Positions 26,325 to 35,335 of a DNA stretch of 64,000 bases are shown here, one piece after another; position 1 is the first letter of the stretch; the number at the start of each line of letters is the position of its first letter. The stretch covers positions 2,046,001-2,110,000 of the forward strand of contig NZ_JAJFZL010000001.1 in NCBI RefSeq assembly GCF_020733635.1. The letters are read 5' to 3'. Both the position numbers and the translations under genes were made by a program. This DNA comes from Nocardia spumae (GTDB lineage Bacteria; Actinomycetota; Actinomycetes; Mycobacteriales; Mycobacteriaceae). The notes beneath the pieces were generated by a model, which saw only the letters and a list, made by a program, of their open reading frames with translations, was not told where the DNA came from and ran no database searches.

Positions 26325-26864
26325 CTAGTGGTCGTTCGGCCGCCCGATCGGAAACAGAATGGGGCTCAGCAGGTAGTGCGACCGTTCTCCGGTCGGTTCG
26401 TTGCGCAGGCGGGGGGCGATCGCCGCGCGCAACTCGGCGATCAGGCCGGACAACTCGGCCGGGCTCAGCCAGAGCGCGTGTTGCCGGTAGCCGACCGAAT
26501 CGCTTGCGGGATCGGCGTTCTCGCTGTCGAGATAGGTGTCGAACTCGGCCAGCAGTGTGGTCATCGCGGTCGTGAAGACGGCACGATGGTCGTCCCGGGT
26601 CGCCGCCGCGACGGATTCGGCATCGATGACGGCGCGCTCTCGACGCAGCCGGTAGTGACGCTCCACCGCACCGCGCACGCGGCGCTCCTCGGTGACCTCG
26701 AGAACGCCGCCGCCGGCCAGCAGATCGACATGGCGGTACACGGTGGCCTTCGAGACATCGGGTAGTCGTGCGCACAGCTGCGCGGTGGTCAGCGTGTGAC
26801 CACCTGACATCGCGTGCACGATCCGCAGGCGGACCGGATGTGCCAGCAGTTCGATCGGTCCCAT
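26325..26864 (-). CDS. Winged-helix (ArsR-like) transcription regulator
   Basis: 179 aa. N-terminal wHTH (about 1-75): PIELLAHPVRLRIVHAMSGG, TTAQLCARLPDVSKATVYRH, LLAGGGVLEVTEERRVRGAV. The second half is helical with SPAELSGLIAELRAAIAPRL, as in HTH_20/ArsR-like regulators with a ligand or dimer domain. ATG 26864 is taken; a TTG two codons earlier is possible. It is divergent from the alpha/beta hydrolase gene at 26947, and a perfect palindrome (26892-26907) lies between them, so it probably represses itself and the hydrolase. No metal-binding Cys are seen, so it is unlikely to be a metal sensor. Confidence 0.82.
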   Translation of the reverse strand: MGPIELLAHPVRLRIVHAMSGGHTLTTAQLCARLPDVSKATVYRHVDLLAGGGVLEVTEERRVRGAVERHYRLRRERAVIDAESVAAATRDDHRAVFTTAMTTLLAEFDTYLDSENADPASDSVGYRQHALWLSPAELSGLIAELRAAIAPRLRNEPTGERSHYLLSPILFPIGRPNDH

Positions 26865-26891
26865 TGGCAAATGCTCTCACTCTTGCTACCT

Positions 26892-26907
26892 TTCTCAAAG
26901 TTGAGAA
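26892..26907. promoter_or_regulatory. Palindromic operator between regulator and hydrolase
   Basis: TTCTCAA-AG-TTGAGAA, a perfect 7+7 inverted repeat, 27 bases from the regulator start and 39 from the hydrolase start. Size and position fit a dimeric winged-helix repressor. Confidence 0.65.
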
Positions 26908-26946
26908 TGATGGGGTGGTGGATATGCGGCACGGAGGGAAGATCCG

Positions 26947-28170
26947 ATGAACCGAACCGAAGCGTCCTCGGTGGGCGCGGCCGTCGTCGAGATGATGTGC
27001 GCGGGCCGGTTCCATGACGCCCGTGAGCGATTCGGACCGTCGTTGCGCTCGCTGATATCCGCCGACAAGCTGGCCGCCGCCTGGGAAAGCGAGATCGGGC
27101 CGGATGCGGCGATCGAGGCGACCGACACCGATTCCGAGGCGGTGGTGGTCCGGGTGCGGTCCGCGAAGGGCGCGGCGCAGGTCCTGATGTCGCTCGAGGA
27201 CGGTCGGGTCACCGGCCTGCGCATAGCGCGTGCGGCGCCGGCGTGGTTGCCGCCGGATTACGCGAAGACGGAGTTCTTCGACGAAGAGGAGGTTTGTCTC
27301 GGCCACGCCTCGGACTCGGTCCCGGGCGCCCTGTGCGTTCCGCGCGGCGCCGGGCCGCATCCGGCGGTGGTATTGCTCAGCGGCGGAGGGCCTTTCGATC
27401 GTGACGGCACCACCGGTCCGAACAAGCCGATGAAGGATATCGCGTGGGGCCTGGCCGCTGCCGGTGTTGTCGTGCTCCGTTTCGACAAACCCAGCTACCG
27501 GGGCGCGGCCGGGATTGCGCCGACCGCCGACTATGTGCCGCCCGCGGTCGCGGCGGTCCGGCGGTTGCGCGAGCGTGACGATGTCGATCCGGCCCGGGTC
27601 TTCGTGCTCGGGCACAGTATGGGCGGGAGATACGCACCGCGTGTGGCCGTCGCCGAGCCCGGGGTCGCGGGCCTGGTCCTGCTGGCCGCCGACACGCAGC
27701 CCATGCAGCGTGCCGCGGTACGGGTCGGCCGCTATCTGATGTCCGTCGCTCCCGAATCGGCCCGGGCATGGCTACCCGATCCGGAGGAGCTGCTCGCGCA
27801 GGCCGCGCGGGTCGAGGATCCGGATCTGCCCGAATCCACTCCGGCCGATGAGCTGCCGCTGGGACTGCCGGCCCGCGTCTGGCTGGATCTGCGTGCGTAC
27901 GACCCGGTTGCGACCGCCGTCGCGGCGCACAAGCCCATGCTCATCCTGCAGGGCGGGCGCGACTATCAGGTCACCGTCGCCGACGATCTCTCCGGATGGC
28001 GGGAGGGCCTCGGCGATCGGGCCGATGTGGATATTCGCGTCTACGAGGCCGTCAACCATATGTTCGTCGCGGGAACCGGCAGGTCCACGCCGGCGGAATA
28101 CCAGGCGCCCGGCCATGTCGACGGAACGGTCGTCGCCGATATCGCCGAGTGGCTCTCGCGCGGTAGGTAG
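26947..28170 (+). CDS. Alpha/beta hydrolase with N-terminal DUF3887-like domain
   Basis: 407 aa. Residues about 1-100 resemble DUF3887 (helix pair then a small sheet; RERFGPSLRSLISADKLAAAW). The hydrolase fold follows with the nucleophile GHSMGG, the oxyanion region LLSGGGPFDRDGT, and LILQGGRDYQV plus NHMFVAG carrying the presumed catalytic Asp and His. No signal peptide is evident. Proteins of this layout are annotated as dienelactone hydrolase-like esterases; substrate unknown. Controlled most likely by the divergent wHTH regulator through the operator at 26892. Confidence 0.85.
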   Translation: MNRTEASSVGAAVVEMMCAGRFHDARERFGPSLRSLISADKLAAAWESEIGPDAAIEATDTDSEAVVVRVRSAKGAAQVLMSLEDGRVTGLRIARAAPAWLPPDYAKTEFFDEEEVCLGHASDSVPGALCVPRGAGPHPAVVLLSGGGPFDRDGTTGPNKPMKDIAWGLAAAGVVVLRFDKPSYRGAAGIAPTADYVPPAVAAVRRLRERDDVDPARVFVLGHSMGGRYAPRVAVAEPGVAGLVLLAADTQPMQRAAVRVGRYLMSVAPESARAWLPDPEELLAQAARVEDPDLPESTPADELPLGLPARVWLDLRAYDPVATAVAAHKPMLILQGGRDYQVTVADDLSGWREGLGDRADVDIRVYEAVNHMFVAGTGRSTPAEYQAPGHVDGTVVADIAEWLSRGR

Positions 28171-28207
28171 TGCGCGGGCTCGCCACGAAGGCGGGGCTCG
28201 GTCCGTA

Positions 28208-28783
28208 TCAGTGCGACGGGTGGCGCGTAAGAATCAGCGCGGCAGCCGCTTTGGCTCTCGACGCCGTATCGGCATCGCCGGTGATACCCGCGGTGACGAG
28301 CGCGCCCTCGGCGAGGAGGTAGATCGCCTCGGCGGCGTCCGTGCCGGTCGCGGCCACCCATGTGGTGATCGCGGTGCGGAAGGCGGCCTTGTGTGCGCGC
28401 ACCTCGTCGAGGACGGCGGGGGATTCGGCGCCGAGCTCACCGTGGATATTGATCCACGCGCACCCCCGGAACCCCGGTGCGGCGAAGAATTCGCGAAGCC
28501 AGTCGAAGATCGCGAGAACCCGGCCGGTGGGGTCGGAGACCTGTTCGACGTGGTCGGTCAGCTCACCCAGCCAGCGGCGATCGCGGCGGCGGAGCATGGC
28601 GACGACGAGATCTTCCTTCGTCGGGAACAGGGCGTAGATCTGCTTGAGCGACAGGCCGGACAGCTCACGAATGCGATCCATGCCCACGGCGCGCACGCCG
28701 TTGGCGTACACCAGCTCCTCGACCGCGTCCAGCAGCGCCTCGCGGTCGGCGGCCTTGCGCTCGGGGGTGAGTGCGGCAGGCAT
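28208..28783 (-). CDS. TetR-family transcription regulator
   Basis: 191 aa. N-terminal HTH (about 15-60): LLDAVEELVYANGVRAVGMD, IRELSGLSLKQIYALFPTKE. The ligand-binding half is all-helical with the TetR_C-like FAAPGFRGCAWINIHGEL. ATG 28783 has AAGGAG 8 bases upstream. Divergent from the DUF1348 gene at 28875, with a perfect 16-bp palindrome in the 91-bp gap. The probable role is repression of itself and of the DUF1348 gene, released by an unknown small molecule. Confidence 0.9.
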   Translation of the reverse strand: MPAALTPERKAADREALLDAVEELVYANGVRAVGMDRIRELSGLSLKQIYALFPTKEDLVVAMLRRRDRRWLGELTDHVEQVSDPTGRVLAIFDWLREFFAAPGFRGCAWINIHGELGAESPAVLDEVRAHKAAFRTAITTWVAATGTDAAEAIYLLAEGALVTAGITGDADTASRAKAAAALILTRHPSH

Positions 28784-28836
28784 CGGATCGTCTCCTTGAC
28801 ATCGAGAACGTGCGTTCCCTACTGTATCGCAGTGTT

Positions 28837-28852
28837 GAGAACGATCGTTCTC
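28837..28852. promoter_or_regulatory. TetR operator candidate
   Basis: GAGAACGATCGTTCTC, perfect 16-bp palindrome between the divergent TetR and DUF1348 genes. A degenerate second copy (GAGAACGTGCGTTCCC) lies at 28804-28819, spaced 33 bases centre to centre, three helical turns. Confidence 0.75.
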
Positions 28853-28874
28853 CACTCGGAGACAGGAGTGCCCG

Positions 28875-29333
28875 ATGTCCGAATCTCGCCCGCCCTTCCC
28901 ACCGTTCACACCGGAATCCGCGGCCGTCAAGGTGCAGGCCGCCGAGGATGCCTGGAATACCCGTGACCCGCAGCGGGTGGCATCGGCCTACACCCCCGAT
29001 TCGATCTGGCGCAACCGCGATACCTTCGTCCGGGGTCGCGAGGAGATCGTGGACTTCCTGACCGCCAAGTGGGAACGCGAACAGGACTACGCGTTGCGCA
29101 AGAGTCTGTGGGGCTTTCGCGGTAACCGGATGGCGGTGCGCTTCCAATACGAATGGCACGACAGCGACGGCCGGTGGCGCAGCTACGGCAACGAGCTGTG
29201 GGAGTTCACCGATACGGGTCTGATGTCGCGCCGGGAAGCGAGCATCAACGATGTGGCGATCGCCGAGACCGAACGGCGGATCTTCGGCCCGCGCCCGGTC
29301 GAGGAGCACGGCGTCGATATCCCGCTGTGGTAG
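28875..29333 (+). CDS. DUF1348 (SnoaL/NTF2-like) protein
   Basis: 152 aa. Cone-shaped NTF2-like fold of the DUF1348 family: [60 protein letters not shown]. Function of the family is unclear, with possible roles in small-molecule conversion or oxidative stress. The start ATG 28875 follows GAGACAGGAG. Likely target of the divergent TetR regulator. Confidence 0.93.
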   Translation: MSESRPPFPPFTPESAAVKVQAAEDAWNTRDPQRVASAYTPDSIWRNRDTFVRGREEIVDFLTAKWEREQDYALRKSLWGFRGNRMAVRFQYEWHDSDGRWRSYGNELWEFTDTGLMSRREASINDVAIAETERRIFGPRPVEEHGVDIPLW

Positions 29334-29346
29334 CCCGGGATCGAGG

Positions 29347-30288
29347 TCAGTAACCGGCAGCGGGATCGATGCGCGCGATCAGTTCACGACCGGCGACGAA
29401 GCGCGCGACATTCGCGCGCACATGGTCGGCGAAGGCCGCGGTGCGCAGCCGCGGCGGGTTGGAATCGTGCGGGGTGATGATCGCATTCGGCACATCCCAG
29501 AGCGGATGGCCGTCGGGCAGCGGCTCGGGATCGGTGACATCCAGGCCGGCGCCGCCGATCGTGCCTTCCTCGAGTGCGACGACCAGCGCATCGGTATCGA
29601 TCAGCGATCCACGCGCCACGTTGATCACCCAGGAATGCGGTTTCAATTGCGCCAGTTCACTCTTCCCCACCAGGTGACGGGTGTCCGGAGTCGCCGGCGC
29701 CGCCACCACCACATGATCGGTACGTGACCAGATCTCCGGCAGCCGCCGAGCCGGAACGGTTTCCACGACATGGGGGGCGGAAATCGGTGTGCCGGAACGG
29801 TTCACCGCGATGATATCGGCGCCGAACGGCTCCAGCAGCGAGATGACCTCGCGGCCGATGCCGCCGGCGCCCACCACGGCCACCGTCGCGCCGCGCAGAG
29901 TGCCGATACGCGGGAAGAACTCGTGCTGGCGCCAGCCGCGGGCACGCACCTGCTCGGGAAGATACCGCACACCGGCGAGGAGCAGCGCCACCGTGTGCTC
30001 GGCCACGCTCCTGGCGAAAGCTCCTGCGGCCGAGGTGAATACCACCTCCGGATGGCGTTCGAAGATCCCGGCCGCGAAGAACTCCTCCACCCCGGCGGAG
30101 AACAACTGCACCCATTCCACCGATTCGGGCAGCTTCGCGGGGAACTCGGCCGGGCCGCCGTCCCATATCACGGCTCGCGCGGTGTCCAGTTCCGCGATCT
30201 GCGCTCCGGCCTCGCTGATCGCCCGCAGCAGCGGATCGCTGGGAACGGGGGCAAGCGCGATGCGAACGGGATCGGCTGGGCTCGTCAT
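29347..30288 (-). CDS. D-2-hydroxyacid dehydrogenase
   Basis: 313 aa. Reduces 2-oxoacids to D-2-hydroxyacids (or the reverse) with NAD(P)H. The nucleotide domain has VAVVGAGGIGREV, VVAAPATPDTRHLVGK and INVARGSLIDTDAL (the catalytic Arg region), and ends with GAGLDVTDPEPLPDGHPLW and ITPHDSN, supplying the catalytic Glu and His. ATG 30288 has AGGAG 8 bases upstream. Nothing in the neighbours defines the substrate; glyoxylate/hydroxypyruvate-type activity is possible. Its stop lies 14 bases from the convergent DUF1348 gene. Confidence 0.9.
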   Translation of the reverse strand: MTSPADPVRIALAPVPSDPLLRAISEAGAQIAELDTARAVIWDGGPAEFPAKLPESVEWVQLFSAGVEEFFAAGIFERHPEVVFTSAAGAFARSVAEHTVALLLAGVRYLPEQVRARGWRQHEFFPRIGTLRGATVAVVGAGGIGREVISLLEPFGADIIAVNRSGTPISAPHVVETVPARRLPEIWSRTDHVVVAAPATPDTRHLVGKSELAQLKPHSWVINVARGSLIDTDALVVALEEGTIGGAGLDVTDPEPLPDGHPLWDVPNAIITPHDSNPPRLRTAAFADHVRANVARFVAGRELIARIDPAAGY

Positions 30289-30382
30289 GCTGTGTACTCC
30301 TCTGAATTCGGCCGTGCCCGCCAATCTTGCGCGGATTGCACCCGAACGGAAGGGTTTCGCTCCGGCGTGGTCCGATCGCGGA

Positions 30383-31351
30383 TCATTGCTCGCCTTCGGG
30401 CGCCTCGTCCAGATCCACCTCGACCCGGTCGCGATCGGCCCACTCCAACAGCGTGTTCAGGTCGAAGACCGCATCGTCGATACCCGCGTGCAGATCGCCC
30501 AGTTCGCCGTAGCGCGCGGGGACGGTGCCGATCGTGAAGTCGTTCGGCTCGATATCGGGAATCTCGTCCCAGCGCACCGGCGTGGAAACGGTGGCGATCG
30601 CGACACCCCGAACCGAATAGGCCGCGGCGATGGTGTGGTCGCGGGCATTCTGGTTGTAGTCGACGAACAACATCCGCGGATCGCGGTCACGGCGCCACCA
30701 CGTGGTGGTCACATCGTCGGGGGCCCGCCGCTCCACCTCACGGGCGAACGCCAGCGCCGCTCGCCGGACCTGCTGGAAACCGTGTTCGGGCGCGATCCGG
30801 ACATAGATATGCAGGCCGTGACCGCCGGAGGTCTTGGGCCACCCCACCGCGCCCAGCTCGTCGAGCACCTCGTGGGCGACCTCGGCGACCCGCTGCACGC
30901 GCGACCACGGGCATTCCGGCATCGGATCGAGATCGATGCGCCACTCGTCGGGCTTTTCGGTATCGGCACGGCGCGAATTCCAGGGATGGAACTCCACCGT
31001 CGACATCTGGACCGCCCAGATCACATCCGCCAGCTCGGACACACACAACTCGTCGGCATGGCGGTTGTAGCGCGGAAAGTGCACTCGCACCGTGGGAATC
31101 CAGTCCGGCGCACCGGCCGGCAGCCGCTTCTGATGCACCTTGCCGCCGGGCAGCCCCTTCGGGAACCGGTGCAGCATGCACGGCCGGTCCCGCAGCGCGT
31201 TGACGATCCCGTCGCCGACGCTCAGGTAGTACTGCACCAGATCCAGCTTGGTCGCTCCGATATCGGGGAAATACACCCGATCCGGATTCGATATGCGCAC
31301 CGTGTGCTCGCCGACCGTCAACTCGACCGCCGGCGTCGACTTACTGGTCAC
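30383..31351 (-). CDS. Stand-alone LigD-type polymerase/primase domain
   Basis: About 322 aa. DNA/RNA-templated nucleotide addition of the archaeo-eukaryotic primase superfamily, used in non-homologous end joining and gap repair. Seen: ISNPDRVYFPDIGATKLDLV at the N-terminus, VHFPRYNRHADELCVSEL, EWRIDLDP (two metal-binding Asp), TSGGHGLHIYVRI and DYNQNARDHTIAAAYSVRG, all LigD-POL signatures. Nuclease and ligase domains are absent, as in the separate PolD proteins of mycobacteria. The start is uncertain; GTG 31351 is the first codon before clear homology, while the open frame runs further upstream. The next gene upstream is a broken RecQ-like helicase. No ku gene is seen nearby. Confidence 0.88.
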   Translation of the reverse strand: MTSKSTPAVELTVGEHTVRISNPDRVYFPDIGATKLDLVQYYLSVGDGIVNALRDRPCMLHRFPKGLPGGKVHQKRLPAGAPDWIPTVRVHFPRYNRHADELCVSELADVIWAVQMSTVEFHPWNSRRADTEKPDEWRIDLDPMPECPWSRVQRVAEVAHEVLDELGAVGWPKTSGGHGLHIYVRIAPEHGFQQVRRAALAFAREVERRAPDDVTTTWWRRDRDPRMLFVDYNQNARDHTIAAAYSVRGVAIATVSTPVRWDEIPDIEPNDFTIGTVPARYGELGDLHAGIDDAVFDLNTLLEWADRDRVEVDLDEAPEGEQ

Positions 31352-31518
31352 CGGATCGACGATAGCCGTATCTGTGGCCTCCGCTTCGTTGCGGCGGGTT
31401 TTCGGCCCGTGCGAACCGGCTCGGACACGTTCGGCTCGGGGATCCGGGGGTTCGATCGTGCTCCCGGCGATGGTCCGCCAGTGATCGTGGTCCGATTCGG
31501 CTGCGCCGAAGGTCGATC

Positions 31519-33619
31519 TCAGGTCGGGGTTGCCAGGGCCAGAGGCAGGACCGCGGGGGCGCCGGCCAGGCGGAGGGTGCGCGCGGCGAGGGTCAGGGTC
31601 CAGCCGGTATCGGTGTGGGTGTCGACCAGCAGGACCGGAGTGTCCAAGCCGGTGAGGTCCGGGACCTCCCAGGAATCGAACAGGGCCGCGACACGGTGGG
31701 CGGAATTGGCGGCCGATACCGGCGGGCGGTCGGGGCGGGTATGCAGAACCCCGAGGTCGGTGAGACGTCCGATGGTGGCGAGGCGGGCGGCCAGATCGGC
31801 GGCGAGCCGCGGATGGGTGGCCGATTGGACGGCCATGACCGCGCCCGGGCGCTGGGGCCAATCCCATTCGCGCAGGACGGCGATGCATGCGTCGACGATG
31901 TTGCCGGGCGCCGGGCCGTCGGGCTCGTCGAGCAGGGTGCGGAGTCGCTGCCCCCAGCCGAGATCGCTGAGGCGGCCCAGCACCCGGCCCACCTCGGGAC
32001 CATCGGAAATCTTGCCGGACAGCGGAATTCCCAGTTTCGACAGACCGGTGGGCCATTGTTTGCGGGGTGCGAGATCGATACCGGGACGGTCCAGCCGCGC
32101 GCGGATCGCGGCGACCTCGTCGGCCTCGACCGACACATCGAATCGGTGCCCGGTGCAGTTGTCGCAGCGGCCGCAGCCGGGCGCGTCGGCGGTGAGACCG
32201 GGATCGTCGAGCTGACGGCGCAGGAAGTTCATCCGGCATTCCGCGGTGCTCTGATATTCGAGCATGGCCCGCTGTTCGGCCTCGCGGGCCTGGTCCAGGC
32301 GTTCGTAGCGTTCGGTGTCGTAGGTCCACGGCGCACCGGTGGCCAGCCAGCCGCCACGCACCCGCCGCACGGCGCCGTCCACATCGAGCACCTTGAGCAC
32401 CATCTCCAGCCGGGAGCGGCTGAGCTCGACCAGCGGCTCCAACGCGACCGTCGACATCGGCCGCTCGTAGTCCAGCGCGGCGAGCACCGACCGCACCACG
32501 TGCTCACGCGGAAAGGCCACGGACGCGAAGTAGTTCCAGATCTGCCGATCCTCGGGCCCGGGCAGCAGGACGACCTCCGCGCGCGCGAGCGCGGCATCGT
32601 CGGTGGCCGCTCGCCCGAGTCCGCGTCCGGCGCGGCCGACCTGCTGGTAGTAGGCGATAGGGGAGGAGGGCGCGCCGATATGGACGACGAAGCCCAGATC
32701 GGGTTTGTCGAAGCCCATGCCGAGTGCCGACGTCGCGACCAGCGCCTTCACCTCGTTGTCCAGCAATGCCTGCTCGAGCGTCTCGCGCTCGCCGGGATCG
32801 GTGCGACCGGTGTAGGCCGCGACCCGGTATCCGTGGTCGGCGAGCACATCGGCGAGATCGTGGGCGGCCGCCACGGTGAGTGAGTAGATGATGCCGGAAC
32901 CGGGCAGCTGAGCGAGCTGCCGGCTCAGCCAGGTGGTGCGCGCGACGGCGTCGGGTATTCGCACAACGGACAGATGCAGTGATTCGCGGTCGAGGGTGCC
33001 GCGCAGGACCAGCGTGTCGGTGCCGATCTGGGTGGCGACATCGGGCGGTCGCGGTGGTGGCCAGGACCGGGATGTCCTCGCCGAGGTCGGCGATGAGAGT
33101 GCGGATGCGCCGGTAGTCGGGCCGGAAATCGTGGCCCCAATCGGAGATGCAGTGCGCCTCGTCGACCACCACCAGCCCCGCGTCGGCGGCCAGTTTGGGC
33201 AGGACCGAATCGCGGAAATCGGGATTGTTCAGCCGTTCCGGGCTGACGAGCAGCACGTCGACCTCGCCGGCGGCGACGCGCGCATGGATCTCGTCCCAGT
33301 CGGTGACGTTGCCGGAGTTGATGGTCTCGGCGACCACACCGGCGCGGCGGGCGGCGGCGACCTGGTTGCGCATCAATGCCAGCAGCGGTGACACGATCAC
33401 CGTCGGGCCGCGCCCCTGGGAACGCAGCAACCGTGCGGCGATGAAGTACACCGCCGATTTGCCCCAGCCCGTGCGCTGGACGACGAGGGCCCGCCGCCGG
33501 CGCACCACGAGTGCCTCGATGGCCGTCCACTGATCCTCGCGCAACCGCGCCTCGGGACCGGCCAGCTCACGCAGCAGTTCCTCGGCGGATTCGCGTAGCT
33601 CGGTAGTCACGGCCTCCAT
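31519..33619 (-). pseudogene. RecQ-like ATP-dependent DNA helicase, frameshifted
   Basis: Two overlapping frames together encode one DExH helicase. N-terminal part from ATG 33619: RTGWGKSAVYFIAARLL (Walker A), VVDEAHCISDWGHDFRPDYR (DEAH), VLATTATA (motif III). Right after TTATA the frame is lost near 33043-33048; the other frame resumes with DVATQIGTDTLVLRG and continues through TSALGMGFDKPDLG and QQVGRAGRG (motifs V, VI), then a RecQ zinc-type region (CGRCDNC) and a C-terminal domain. Intact relatives have about five residues (NARVT-like) at the break, so about 17 bases seem deleted. The gene is probably inactive unless the assembly is wrong. A clean upstream start (GTG 33640) is also possible. 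Confidence 0.8.
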
Positions 33620-33752
33620 CGTGCCCGAGCCCTCCGACACCGGGCCAGCGCCGGTCCGATAGCCGCACCCCGTCCGGGGATCCGGTGCCGGAATCGGCCG
33701 GCGTTCGCAGCGCCCGGTCCGGCCTCACCCCGGAGCGTGGCGGCGGCCGCCG

Positions 33753-34643
33753 CTAGCCGGTCTCGGCGGCGAGTGCCAGCAGTCGATCGCGCACCAGGTC
33801 GGGACGTTCCTCGGGAATGAAATGTCCGCAGCCGCTGACGTATTCGACGGTGTAGTCGTCGGCGCGGGCCGTTTCGGCGGCGGCCAGGGAACGGTGAATG
33901 GCGGCGTCGCCGGTGCCGAACAGCGCTCGAATCGGAACCGTCGCCCGGCGCCGCTCCGGATGCCGGCCCGCCGCCGGCAGTTCCTTCAGCAGGAAGGTGC
34001 GGTAGGTGTCGGTGGCGGCGCGGGCGGGCACCGGCTCGCGGAATCGGTCGCTGTAGGTGCGGATGATCTCCGGGGTGAAGGCGTCGCGGTTGGTCACGCC
34101 CAGTCGCAGCAGCCGATCGATGAACGGGGTGTGGCGTTGCAGCGGCACCCCGAAGGTCGCCACCAGGGGCTGATACATCAGGAATCGCCAGGCGTGCGGT
34201 GCGAAGGTGCGCGCCGAGATCCACGGGTGGGCGATGTTGAGGGGCAGATACCCCTCGAAGCGGGCGGGCTCCCGCAGCACCATCAGAAATCCGACGAAGC
34301 CGCCCCAGTCGTGGCCGGCCAGCAGCACGCGGCGCAGTCCGAGCTCGTCGAGCAGGGCCAGCAGGTCGGAGGCGACCTCCTCCTTGGCCCAGCGATGCGG
34401 CGGCGGTCCGGACCATCCGTAGCCTGGCAGATCCGGCACGATCAGGCGCAGCCCGGCCGGTGGGTCGGCGAGCAGATGGCGGTAGGTGTAGTGATGCTGC
34501 GGCCAGCCGTGCAGCAACAGCACCGGCCGGCCGTCGGGCACCCCGGCCTCGGTGACGTGGAAACGCACCCCGCGCGCCTGGACGAAACTGCGGCGGACGC
34601 CGGGAATTTCGGGCGGTTCGGCCGCCGGGTGAGCTGAAGTCAT
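33753..34643 (-). CDS. Alpha/beta hydrolase, epoxide hydrolase/haloalkane dehalogenase type
   Basis: 296 aa. LLLHGWPQHHYTYRHLL gives the oxyanion HGxP; the nucleophile elbow is LLAGHDWGGFVGFL, with Asp in place of Ser, as in epoxide hydrolases and haloalkane dehalogenases; GCGHFIPEERP holds the catalytic His. Presumably opens epoxides or dehalogenates a small molecule. ATG 34643 lacks a clear ribosome site, and the open frame runs upstream. A perfect 7-3-7 palindrome begins 8 bases before the start. Confidence 0.85.
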   Translation of the reverse strand: MTSAHPAAEPPEIPGVRRSFVQARGVRFHVTEAGVPDGRPVLLLHGWPQHHYTYRHLLADPPAGLRLIVPDLPGYGWSGPPPHRWAKEEVASDLLALLDELGLRRVLLAGHDWGGFVGFLMVLREPARFEGYLPLNIAHPWISARTFAPHAWRFLMYQPLVATFGVPLQRHTPFIDRLLRLGVTNRDAFTPEIIRTYSDRFREPVPARAATDTYRTFLLKELPAAGRHPERRRATVPIRALFGTGDAAIHRSLAAAETARADDYTVEYVSGCGHFIPEERPDLVRDRLLALAAETG

Positions 34644-34650
34644 ACCCGAT

Positions 34651-34667
34651 GGTAACCAGCGGTTACC
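34651..34667. promoter_or_regulatory. Palindrome upstream of hydrolase gene
   Basis: GGTAACC-AGC-GGTTACC, perfect inverted repeat 8 bases before the 34643 start codon, in the gap shared with the divergent membrane protein gene. Could be an operator overlapping the translation start. No regulator gene is adjacent. Confidence 0.5.
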
Positions 34668-34792
34668 GGGACGGTCACGCAGCGAACGTTTTCCGCACGG
34701 CATCGGGAATTTTCCCGCGCGAGGACCGACAATGAATGCGCACAGGCTACGAGGTCCACCGACATGCGCGGGAATGCAGGAGGAACGGGGCG

Positions 34793-35272
34793 ATGGCGAA
34801 GAAGTTCGAATCACCTGCGGGCTGGGCTCCGCCGGGCTCGCAGTTCCAGAGTCGCGCGGTCACCAGCAGGACTCTGTCGGGGGTGCTGTTCGGGGTGATC
34901 GTGACGCCGATCGGAATCGCGTTCGCCGCCAAGGGTGGAGCAGACATCCGGTATTGGGTGATCGTCGGCGCGGTCACCGATCGCTGGACGGCCGCGCTGG
35001 AGATCGTGGGGGGTTCGTTCCTGTTGCTCCTGGTCGCGGCGATGGCGGCCTTCTCTCCGATCGGCACCATCGTGGCCAGTCTGGTCTGGGGGATCTTTCC
35101 CGGCATCCTGCACATCCTGTTCCCGGACGACACCTTCCGGCTGATCAGCGACCTCCCGTTCACCGACTCGTCGATGCAGGTGGCCCTGCACAGCTGGGTG
35201 ACCTACGGGTTCGCGCTGATCTCCGGAATGATGCTGCTGGGAGCCGGGTTGGTGGGTGTACTGCGCAAGTGA
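34793..35272 (+). CDS. Hypothetical four-helix membrane protein
   Basis: 159 aa; no family recognised. ATG 34793 follows AGGAGGA by 8 bases. A short hydrophilic N-terminus (MAKKFESPAGWAPPGSQF) is followed by hydrophobic segments at about 29-50, 68-88, 92-110 and 131-155, separated by short loops. Probably a cytoplasmic membrane protein of unknown role. It is divergent from the hydrolase and convergent with rtcB. Confidence 0.75.
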   Translation: MAKKFESPAGWAPPGSQFQSRAVTSRTLSGVLFGVIVTPIGIAFAAKGGADIRYWVIVGAVTDRWTAALEIVGGSFLLLLVAAMAAFSPIGTIVASLVWGIFPGILHILFPDDTFRLISDLPFTDSSMQVALHSWVTYGFALISGMMLLGAGLVGVLRK

Positions 35273-35335
35273 CGCCGGCCGCCGCGCCCCCGCCGGGATC
35301 GGTACGGGCGCAACGGCCGACGTCGGTGCCGCCGC

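Noticed and set aside
26152..27615. A 487-residue minus-strand frame opposite the alpha/beta hydrolase
   Set aside because: Covers the divergent promoter and both genes on the wrong strand; Arg-rich translation is typical of a shadow.
28208..28783. TetR gene considered as the butyrolactone receptor for the AfsA protein
   Set aside because: It is divergent from DUF1348 with its own operator, lies 5.5 kb from the cluster, and lacks features pointing to an ArpA-type receptor.
33030..33060. Programmed frameshift in the RecQ-like gene
   Set aside because: No slippery heptamer at the break, and about five conserved residues are missing, which fits a deletion better than recoding.
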